A stretch of 5,783 nucleotides of DNA from positions 1-5,783 of the forward strand of contig JANMZR010000269.1 in the NCBI GenBank assembly GCA_031383555.1, written 5' to 3'. The notes below the pieces were generated by a model. It saw nothing but the letters and a program-made list of their open reading frames with translations. It did not search any database and was not told the origin of the DNA. Position numbers and translations under genes: made by a program. The DNA comes from JANMZR01 sp031383555. Lineage in GTDB: Bacteria > Bacteroidota > Bacteroidia > Cytophagales > Spirosomataceae. Shown in pieces: positions 1 through 5,783 of the stretch (position 1 is the first letter of the stretch; each line of letters begins with the position of its first letter).

Positions 1-233
1 CATTTTTCTTCTTTTAATCTGTGCCATCCAATGTTGGCGTTTGGTAAGAACATTGGTCGCATGGCGGCGACATCATAATTGCCGGCTGCTTCCAGAAATT
101 TTTCAACTACTGCTTTTACAGCGGTCTCATCTTCTGGGGTTTTTCCATTATCGGCTAAATTGGATATCAAGTTTTGTGCAAATACAGTTCCCGATAAGAG
201 CATTGCAATAAAAAGTAGATTAATTTTTTTCAT
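1..233 (-). CDS. Secreted NTF2/SnoaL-like protein, N-terminal part only
   Basis: The gene starts at an ATG at 233 and runs off the left edge; 77 codons are visible and the frame is open throughout. Residues 1-19 form a signal peptide (KK, then a hydrophobic run, then V-F-A before Gln20), so the product is exported. From about residue 34 the pattern DETAVKAVVEKFLEAAGNYD, then an AAM…F.PNANIGW stretch, resembles the first helices of NTF2-like/SnoaL or DUF4440 domains, which are small cone-shaped folds that bind ligands or act as enzymes. The residues that would define an activity lie outside the window, so no reaction can be named. The start is 28 bp after the upstream gene's stop codon and no leader element is seen there, which suggests co-transcription with the 262-993 membrane protein. 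The family call is by eye from a partial sequence and is moderate; the coding and export calls are firm. Confidence 0.8.
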   Translation of the reverse strand, partial: MKKINLLFIAMLLSGTVFAQNLISNLADNGKTPEDETAVKAVVEKFLEAAGNYDVAAMRPMFLPNANIGWHRLKEEK

Positions 234-261
234 AGTGGAAAAATGTTGTTTATAAATTTTT

Positions 262-993
262 TCAAAAAAATGTATCCCCCACAAACCGAACAAACGCCAG
301 CCAAACTCCTGTATAGCGGGCATGAAAGTTAATTATATTCAAAAGAATTACGATAGATACAATAATAAAAGGAATCGGGTTATTCCTCTTCAAAATATCA
401 TTTACTAAAAAAATCGCTGATATTAAAGCACTGACATATAAGGGTATAAAAAAATCATACGGTTCAATTGCTGTTCCAAAACTGTGTTGCAAAATTCTGC
501 TGAAAATAGCTATTGCCATTGGAAACGAACTGGCAATCATATATCGCTTGTGTTTAGCAATGTCTTTTTTATTGATGACTGCAAGCAAGTAAAAAATAGC
601 AAAACTTATTAATTCAATAATGGTTACTGCTTGTAATTCAGCTACTTCTTTAAAATCTATTTTGTTTACCGTGCTGAGATAGCCCAAACGCATTACTAAG
701 AACATGGAAATTATCATAAGCGGTGCTATTAGGTAAGAAATTTTACCAATAAGTCTATGAATACTGTCTTTGCCTTTAAGAATAAGAAAAGGTTGCAAGA
801 CCAGCATAACCATCCAAGAAACCATTAAAACTCCATGCTTATGATGCAACCAGTTGAATTGATTGAACGCTGGAAAATACTTTAAATAGGTGGGGTGGAA
901 GCCAATTTGTAGGGCAATAAAAAGTAGCACCATACCGAAAATGATGGCTTTGGTATTTGTCGAGTCAGTTTGATTTATTTTATCTTGTTTCAT
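262..993 (-). CDS. Polytopic inner-membrane protein of unknown function
   Basis: A 243-residue protein with about seven hydrophobic segments, near residues 17-33, 53-72, 84-102, 121-140, 150-168, 180-198 and 207-223. It has no cleavable signal peptide; a polar N-terminus (MKQDKINQTDSTNTK) precedes the first helix. Conserved-looking features are FHP (32-34), HHKHG (50-54) at the entry to helix 2, Q67-P68 within helix 2, HRLIGK (79-84) before helix 3, HKRYM (148-152) before helix 5, and H170 after it. Repeated His and His-Arg residues at helix ends recall membrane proteins that bind haem or metal, and the layout is loosely like DUF2306-type proteins. That is only a resemblance, and I do not recognise the family with certainty. 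The start at 993 is preferred over Met21 because it lies at the end of a leader resembling that of the 3365 gene and gives a normal polar N-terminus. The next gene begins 28 bp downstream, so the two probably share a transcript. Confidence 0.87.
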   Translation of the reverse strand: MKQDKINQTDSTNTKAIIFGMVLLFIALQIGFHPTYLKYFPAFNQFNWLHHKHGVLMVSWMVMLVLQPFLILKGKDSIHRLIGKISYLIAPLMIISMFLVMRLGYLSTVNKIDFKEVAELQAVTIIELISFAIFYLLAVINKKDIAKHKRYMIASSFPMAIAIFSRILQHSFGTAIEPYDFFIPLYVSALISAIFLVNDILKRNNPIPFIIVSIVILLNIINFHARYTGVWLAFVRFVGDTFF

Positions 994-1001
994 TTAATAA
1001 G

Positions 1002-1041
1002 TTGGTTTTTTAAAAGTTAATTAGAGAAAATAGGGAGGGGT
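1002..1041 (-). promoter_or_regulatory. Shared leader element, copy upstream of the membrane protein gene
   Basis: In coding sense, ACCCCTC-CC-TATTTTCTCT (1041-1023) is followed by AACCAA (1007-1002), and the start codon lies 8 bases further on. The first block matches the copy upstream of the 5676 gene at 17 of 19 positions, the two differing bases being the NN spacer. Five bases upstream of the block (AAGC…) are also shared with the copy at 3388-3409. The element fits neither the usual Bacteroidota promoter (TTG and TAnnTTTG about 20 bases apart) nor a ribosome binding site. Its role is unknown; operator, unusual promoter or mRNA leader are all possible. Confidence 0.5.
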
Positions 1042-1076
1042 GCTTCAATAATTTTTAGCTTACCCCAAACAAATAA

Positions 1077-3365
1077 TTACTTAACCATCAGTCCCTTTGT
1101 CCATAATGGGGCTCCGTCTTCCCATTTATTGTTTGTCAACCTAATTTTTTTACCAGAGCTAATATGTATGGCAAATATTTCTCCGTAGATCTGAGGCCCA
1201 AAAATCACATTTTGAACTAATGGCTCTTCGTCATTAATGCCGCCTTCTTCTGAAGTGTAAATTATCCATTCTCCATCGGGAGAAAAATGTGGATGTGCAT
1301 CTTGCCCCTTATCCGTGGTTATTCTCTTTGCTTCGCCCCAGGTGTCATTCTTATTCAAAGAAATAATGAAAATATCCATTGTTTTTACTTTACCTTCTAT
1401 GTCAGTGCCTAGGCGATCAGAGCAGAATGCAATCTTATCGCCTTGAGGAGAAATAATTGGAAAATTATCTCTGTGGTCATCTGATGTAAGATTTTTAACG
1501 TTCTTTCCTTGCTGTAGATAAATATCGAAATGACCACTTCTGCCACTTCTAAAAACGAGTTTTGATTTATCGGCCGTTATATCGCCAAAACCATCATTGA
1601 AATCGGAGGTGGTAATTCTGGTTGTTTTTAATGAATTTATATCAAGAGAGAATACATCGCCTTGATTCAATGGCCCCCCTCTGAAATTGCCAACCGTGTA
1701 GATGATTTCACCGCCAGCTGGGTTAAATTTAGTGTCGATTACCATCCCATTTAAAGGATTATAATTTGATGGCTTTATAAAGGAATAAATGGGCTTGGCA
1801 GTATTCGTTTTGTAATTAACCTCATAAAATTGAATCGGAATCTCAATTAACTTGGGGAGGATTAATATTAGGAAAATTGTACTTGCAAAATTTACGATTA
1901 AAATACTCCTTAATTGTTTGAATAATATTCCGTTGCTCTTGACATGTGCCATACCAATACCGACTACTAAGCATACTGCTGTTATTGCGAGGTAACCACG
2001 CATTGTATTGATTGGAGCAAGTTGAATTATAAAGAAATAGTACAGTACAAATGCTATTAAAACAATAATTGCAACGGCCATAATATTGAAAATCAGGAAC
2101 GAAAAGGGCGGTGTTTCGCTTTGTTTTTCTTTCGCTTTTTTAAGGTTGCGATTACCTAATACAATAAAGAATATGTAAATAAGCAAAATGACCAATAAAC
2201 TGTAAGCCCAAGGAGTGATTGTGTCTGCTAGTCCTCTCACATCCGAATGGTCAAAAATAAGTGTGCTGTTATTGGGGTTTGGAGGAGCAGCAAATGCTCT
2301 TCTGACAGCGTACAAATCTACTTGTTTTGAATTTAGTGGTTTTGAATAAGGAGACCCTTTAACTAACAAATCGCCTTCAAAACCTCCCAGATTATACGGC
2401 ATTTCGGGTGGAGGTTGCCCTCCATAAAAAGTCATCATTCCATTTTTATGAATCTTAGCTCCTAAAAGATTTTTCGAAGAATTGAATAACGAATCTACTT
2501 TTTTAGATTTAATGTTTAAACTCATTAACCTAAACGCCTCATTTTTGAAAGTAGTAAAGACTAAAATAGAATCATTCAAAGGTGACGGTGAAATGGCATT
2601 TATGCCTTCAGGCGAAATGACTAATTGATTTCCACCATCAAGATTCATCGAATATATTCTATACGCATCTCTTGGCCCGCCGTAAAAAAATATCTTTTTC
2701 CCATCAGCTGAATAACTCGGGCTGCCATTCCAAAAGTCATTTTTAGTTAATCTTGTTTGATTCTCTCCATTGATATTCATACTGTAAATATTGCCGGTTC
2801 GGCTCATAGCAAATACAAATATTGGATGGGCTTTAATTGGATGATTACGATCGCTTGAAAATACGATTTGAGACCCATCAGGTGAAAAAGAAGGTCTGAA
2901 ATCGCCTCCTTTATCATTTGTGAGATTTACTGCATCTTCAACATTTAATTTCTCCTTAGGATGAAACGGAAGCCTGTAAATATCTGATTGCCCTTCATGG
3001 GTTGAAGTAAATACAATCCAATTACCATCTGGTGAGATTGCCGCTTGATCTTGCATGGAGGATTCATGGTCTATGAACAGAGGAGTTTCACTTTTATTTT
3101 CCAGAGATTTGATGAAAATTTTAGGATTGCCTAATCGCTCCGAAGTAAAAACAATCCATTTCGCATCAGGGCTGATCAACGGATTATAATCTAGCGCTTG
3201 GTGTGTAGTAACTTGATTAATTTTTTTTGTTTGAGCATCAGCAATCCAAATGTCCCAACCCTGTGGTCTATAAGAAGAAAAGAATACACGTTCATTGCCA
3301 ATTTGACTAAAAGCAAATGGAGCAGTAAAAATAAATGCAATCAAAAAAAAGATCTTATTTTTCAT
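1077..3365 (-). CDS. Exported PD40/TolB-like beta-propeller protein with four central membrane helices
   Basis: A 762-residue protein. Residues 1-20 are a signal peptide (A-F-S before Gln21). Residues 24-310 hold about six PD40/WD40-like blades, marked by SPDA (65), SPDG (111, 161) and SADG (219), each followed by an I-V-F or I-F-F strand and then a D-I-Y or R-I-Y-S-M strand. Four hydrophobic helices follow near 384-403, 421-447, 455-474 and 485-504. Residues 540-757 hold about four more blades (NPAG 548, SPQG 639, SPDG 695). The loops at 404-420 and 475-485 are rich in Lys/Arg, which by the positive-inside rule places them in the cytoplasm and both blade groups in the periplasm. PD40 propellers usually bind proteins or peptides, as in TolB; no catalytic motif is visible. 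It lies 49 bp after the S9 peptidase gene on the same strand and has its own degenerate copy of the leader element. The function is unknown; a scaffold or sensor role is inference. Confidence 0.93.
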   Translation of the reverse strand: MKNKIFFLIAFIFTAPFAFSQIGNERVFFSSYRPQGWDIWIADAQTKKINQVTTHQALDYNPLISPDAKWIVFTSERLGNPKIFIKSLENKSETPLFIDHESSMQDQAAISPDGNWIVFTSTHEGQSDIYRLPFHPKEKLNVEDAVNLTNDKGGDFRPSFSPDGSQIVFSSDRNHPIKAHPIFVFAMSRTGNIYSMNINGENQTRLTKNDFWNGSPSYSADGKKIFFYGGPRDAYRIYSMNLDGGNQLVISPEGINAISPSPLNDSILVFTTFKNEAFRLMSLNIKSKKVDSLFNSSKNLLGAKIHKNGMMTFYGGQPPPEMPYNLGGFEGDLLVKGSPYSKPLNSKQVDLYAVRRAFAAPPNPNNSTLIFDHSDVRGLADTITPWAYSLLVILLIYIFFIVLGNRNLKKAKEKQSETPPFSFLIFNIMAVAIIVLIAFVLYYFFIIQLAPINTMRGYLAITAVCLVVGIGMAHVKSNGILFKQLRSILIVNFASTIFLILILPKLIEIPIQFYEVNYKTNTAKPIYSFIKPSNYNPLNGMVIDTKFNPAGGEIIYTVGNFRGGPLNQGDVFSLDINSLKTTRITTSDFNDGFGDITADKSKLVFRSGRSGHFDIYLQQGKNVKNLTSDDHRDNFPIISPQGDKIAFCSDRLGTDIEGKVKTMDIFIISLNKNDTWGEAKRITTDKGQDAHPHFSPDGEWIIYTSEEGGINDEEPLVQNVIFGPQIYGEIFAIHISSGKKIRLTNNKWEDGAPLWTKGLMVK

Positions 3366-3373
3366 ACTAATAA

Positions 3374-3409
3374 TTGGTTTACAAAATAGAGGAAATATCG
3401 AGAGAGGGT
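3374..3409 (-). promoter_or_regulatory. Shared leader element, degenerate copy upstream of the propeller gene
   Basis: In coding sense, ACCCTC-TCTCGA-TATTTCCTCT (3409-3388) is followed by AACCAA (3379-3374) and, 8 bases later, the start codon. Against the other two copies it has one substitution in the ATTTTCTCT block and about three extra bases in the C-rich part. It shares AAGCACCC with the copy before the 993 gene. It fills most of the 49-bp gap after the peptidase stop codon, so if it carries a promoter the two large genes may not depend on one transcript. Confidence 0.4.
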
Positions 3410-3414
3410 GCTTT

Positions 3415-5676
3415 TTACTTCAACTCAAAATCCCAAATAGGTTTAACGCCACGCAAATGTTCAACAAAATAATTCCACCTCTTTTTAGTGAAATAATCGT
3501 TGTAAATGCCTTGATAGCCATGCCGTTGGCTTGGTAAAATCAACATATCAAATTCTTTATTGTTTTTTATCAAGGCTTCTGCTAACTTAAACGTTGCCGA
3601 AGGATTCACGTTTTCATCTATGCCGCCATGTGTAATCAACAATTTGCCTTTCAGTTTGCCTGCCATTGTGATATTCGATACTTCATGATAAGTGGAATCA
3701 ACAGGCCAACCCATATACATTTCGGGCCACCAATCTTTTTCCATTCTGAAATCGTGGTCGGCAGAACTGGCAACAGCTACTTTATAAAAATCAGGGTATT
3801 CAAGCATGGCATGACCCGCATCAAAGCCACCTGCTGAATGGCCAAATATGCCAACCTTTGTGGTATCAATCCAAGTATATTTTCGACCCAATTGCAAAAT
3901 TGCAAGGCGGTGGTCTTCAAGGTTTTTACCCATATTTTTATAAGAAACATTGTGAAATGCTTTGGAACGTCCCGCTGTGCCCATGCCATCTACTGTTATG
4001 ACGATAAACCCCAATTCAGCCAACGCTTGATTAGACTCTGTCATAGAATAAAAGAAATTTTGAGGATATGTAAAGGTGTGTGGTCCTGTATAAGAGTTGT
4101 CAATGATAGGGTATTTTTTGGTGGCATCAAATTGAGTTGGCTTCCATATTGCTCCATATATCGTTGTTTCACCATCACGAGCAAGGGCTGTAAAGGATTC
4201 TGGAAATTTATAATTTAAGGAATCCAAACCTCTAATGTCTGCTTTTGCCAAGGTTAAATCAAGTGTTTTACCCGAATGGTTTTTTAAAAAAGTGGTCGTC
4301 GGTTGATTGAGGGCAGACATATTATCCGTAAAATAAGCACCATCTGGTGAAACTGATATATCATGGTGAACATTTTCTGGTGTCAATAAAACCACCGTTT
4401 TATCTGCCAGATTGAGTTTGTATAGATGATTAAAATAAGGATTTCGGTTGACTTCTTTACCCGATGCCGTAAATAAAATAAACCGTTTGGATTTGTCAAT
4501 ATGCAGAATTTGGTCAATATAATATGCCTCAGAAGTCAATGGCGTGATGGATTTATCCTTAATATCAAGCAAATACAATTGTTTCCAACCGTCTCGCTCA
4601 GATGTAATCACAATTTTACCCCATTCCTCAATAATGTCTGATTTGTAATTATCAATATTGGTTTTGCTGGTTTCTCTATACAATAAATCCTCTGATTTTT
4701 TATTCAAATCACATCGATAGAGCTCAACAGCTTGATACCCTCTAATCGTATTTTCTTGATAAACGATACCACTTTCCTTAGACCATTGGTAAACCGTCGG
4801 ATTCGTGTGGGTACTTTGTGCGGATTCTTTAATATATTCATAGCCCGTTTCAATATTGTAAAAAACAGGTGTCATTTTCACCATATCCGTATCGCCTGGT
4901 GAACCCCGATAATAAGAAAGCAATTTGGGTTTGTATAAACTATCTATGCCCCAATTTAGCAGATACATTTTTTTAGCACCCCTCAAATCGGTTATATTGG
5001 TTTGAAGCCATTTGGAATCGGGCGACCAACTGACCCTAAATCGCTTAGGTCTTTCACCATTTTCACCTTCAATAATATCAGACCAACCATAAAAAGTGCC
5101 GTATTCATACAATCGTTCACCGTGTTTACTCAATTGTCTAACACCACCATCTGTCGTGGATTCGATGTACAAATTGTAATTATCTGTATAAGCTATCCAT
5201 TTGCCATCAGGAGATTTTGACTCTAAACGGCTAGGCGTTGGCTTGGTAATTTTAGTAAGGGTATAGGTTTTAAGGTTTAACTTATAAGCAACCTCTTTGG
5301 CGTTAAATTCTATATGATTGGGGTCGCTGTATTGTACATTTTGGATAGGCAGCGCCTTAGCATCAACCGCCATTTTCAAAGTATCTGTCAACACTTTTGC
5401 CAAACGCTGTTGGTCGAACCACGGTTCAATTTTTTTAGTATCCCATCTTATTTTGTTAAAAGATTTTTGCACCCTATCCTGTGTGATAAATGCCATGCCC
5501 GTACTGTCTTTAAACCATATCGGTTGGACATTTTCATTAAACACCCTTTTGCTCGCCAAATTTCTCCATAAAAAAGACACGGCTCTGGCATAGTCCTCTT
5601 TTTTGATGTCTTGGGCAGTGGCTTGTGTCATAAAGGAAAGACAAAGCACTAAACCTAATTGTAAGCGTAATTTCAT
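3415..5676 (-). CDS. Secreted S9-family serine peptidase (DPP IV-like, prolyl oligopeptidase clan)
   Basis: A 753-residue protein, a usual length for the family. It has a signal peptide at 1-21 (A-T-A before Gln22), a DPP IV-type beta-propeller over roughly 90-470 (SPDGKW 155, SWSPDSKW 216, SPDG 443), and an alpha/beta-hydrolase domain over about 495-745. The triad is complete: Ser614 in GHSAGG (612-617), Asp687 in HGGIDENV (683-690) and His719 in SQRHG (716-720). The oxyanion Tyr529 is in SYTGP. The protein should cleave peptides in the periplasm or outside the cell. It differs from classical dipeptidyl peptidase IV. The nucleophile elbow is GHSAGG rather than GWSYGG, the Glu-Glu motif that holds the substrate's amino terminus is not seen (region YEYGTFYGW, 190-198), and the S1-pocket tyrosines appear replaced. 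A dipeptidyl-peptidase name would therefore overstate the evidence; S9 peptidase is safe. It is the first gene of the window's minus-strand run, with a leader element upstream. Confidence 0.96.
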   Translation of the reverse strand: MKLRLQLGLVLCLSFMTQATAQDIKKEDYARAVSFLWRNLASKRVFNENVQPIWFKDSTGMAFITQDRVQKSFNKIRWDTKKIEPWFDQQRLAKVLTDTLKMAVDAKALPIQNVQYSDPNHIEFNAKEVAYKLNLKTYTLTKITKPTPSRLESKSPDGKWIAYTDNYNLYIESTTDGGVRQLSKHGERLYEYGTFYGWSDIIEGENGERPKRFRVSWSPDSKWLQTNITDLRGAKKMYLLNWGIDSLYKPKLLSYYRGSPGDTDMVKMTPVFYNIETGYEYIKESAQSTHTNPTVYQWSKESGIVYQENTIRGYQAVELYRCDLNKKSEDLLYRETSKTNIDNYKSDIIEEWGKIVITSERDGWKQLYLLDIKDKSITPLTSEAYYIDQILHIDKSKRFILFTASGKEVNRNPYFNHLYKLNLADKTVVLLTPENVHHDISVSPDGAYFTDNMSALNQPTTTFLKNHSGKTLDLTLAKADIRGLDSLNYKFPESFTALARDGETTIYGAIWKPTQFDATKKYPIIDNSYTGPHTFTYPQNFFYSMTESNQALAELGFIVITVDGMGTAGRSKAFHNVSYKNMGKNLEDHRLAILQLGRKYTWIDTTKVGIFGHSAGGFDAGHAMLEYPDFYKVAVASSADHDFRMEKDWWPEMYMGWPVDSTYHEVSNITMAGKLKGKLLITHGGIDENVNPSATFKLAEALIKNNKEFDMLILPSQRHGYQGIYNDYFTKKRWNYFVEHLRGVKPIWDFELK

Positions 5677-5702
5677 TTTGTTTGAATTTTAAAATTGTTT
5701 AT

Positions 5703-5734
5703 TTGGTTAAAAAAAAGAGAAAATACTGAGGGGT
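5703..5734 (-). promoter_or_regulatory. Shared leader element, copy upstream of the S9 peptidase gene
   Basis: In coding sense, ACCCCTC-AG-TATTTTCTCT (5734-5716) is followed by a T run and AACCAA (5708-5703). The start codon lies 26 bases after AACCAA, further away than in the other two copies. The 19-base block matches the 1023-1041 copy at 17 positions. Its TATTTTCTC part is also one arm of a perfect inverted repeat described separately. Confidence 0.5.
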
Positions 5735-5754
5735 CATTGAGTTGCTATTTTCTC
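5709..5754 (-). terminator. Perfect 9-bp inverted repeat followed by T8; possible terminator or operator
   Basis: The arms GAGAAAATA and TATTTTCTC (5754-5746 and 5725-5717 in coding sense) are perfect complements around a 20-base loop, and eight T residues follow at 5716-5709. The shape is that of a Rho-independent terminator for a gene lying to the right of the window. However, the stem is only 9 bp and AT-rich, the loop is large, and the second arm is also part of the leader element shared with other genes. A dyad operator for the peptidase gene, or chance in AT-rich DNA, are real alternatives. Confidence 0.35.
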
Positions 5755-5783
5755 AAAATACAAATTACGAACTCTTCCCGCAC

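Noticed and set aside
1033..1042. A Shine-Dalgarno-like GGGAGGGGTG on the plus strand.
   Set aside because: No plausible plus-strand gene starts nearby. It is the complement of the leader element, and genes in this window do not appear to use such sites.
3777..3989. A 70-codon minus-strand frame inside the peptidase gene.
   Set aside because: It overlaps the catalytic domain in another frame and has no features of its own; the peptidase frame carries the catalytic Ser motif over the same bases.
3838..4218. A 126-codon open frame on the plus strand, and several shorter plus-strand frames at 3198-3389, 3628-3837, 5002-5220 and 5314-5593.
   Set aside because: All lie opposite the two large, well-supported genes, show no domain pattern or signal peptide, and are rich in Cys, Ile and Phe as expected of antisense shadows.
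5638..5644. Cys12 in the peptidase signal peptide as a possible lipoprotein site.
   Set aside because: The residues before it (L-V-L) do not fit a lipobox, which needs a small residue just before Cys; a type I cut after Ala21 fits better.
5755..5783. TAATTTG and TATTTTG in coding sense, resembling the -7 box TAnnTTTG of Bacteroidota promoters.
   Set aside because: Both are one base short of the pattern, and the position of any -33 TTG box falls at or beyond the window edge, so a promoter cannot be supported.

Overview
The window is AT-rich bacterial DNA with four genes, all on the minus strand, and very little space between them. I infer a member of the Bacteroidota. Three of the four proteins start with a signal peptide cut just before Gln (…FAQ, …AFSQ, …TAQ). 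No clear Shine-Dalgarno sequences precede the start codons. An S9 peptidase, PD40/TolB-like propellers and a small NTF2-like secreted protein are also typical of that phylum. The genus cannot be told from the sequence.

Layout in the direction of transcription (right to left): (1) 5676-3415, a secreted S9-family serine peptidase with a DPP IV-type propeller and a complete Ser-Asp-His triad. (2) 3365-1077, a large exported protein in which two groups of PD40/TolB-like propeller blades are separated by four predicted membrane helices. (3) 993-262, a polytopic membrane protein of unknown function with several His residues at helix ends. (4) 233-1, the N-terminal part of a secreted NTF2/SnoaL-like protein that runs off the left edge. 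The gaps are 49, 83 and 28 bp. No stretch over 300 bases lacks a gene, and I see no tRNA, rRNA, CRISPR or mobile element.

The most unusual non-coding signal is a leader element found before three of the four genes. In the coding sense it reads ACCCCTC-NN-TATTTTCTCT, followed by AACCAA and then the start codon. The copies before the peptidase and the membrane protein match at 17 of 19 positions. The copy before the propeller gene is degenerate. The fourth gene lacks it and sits only 28 bp after the third, so it is probably co-transcribed with it. The three leaders suggest common regulation, or a repeated intergenic element, rather than one simple operon.

All the products are predicted to act at or beyond the inner membrane. 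The first two probably work in the periplasm or at the cell surface, on peptides or as binding scaffolds. A direct functional link between them is inferred only from adjacency and the shared leader.
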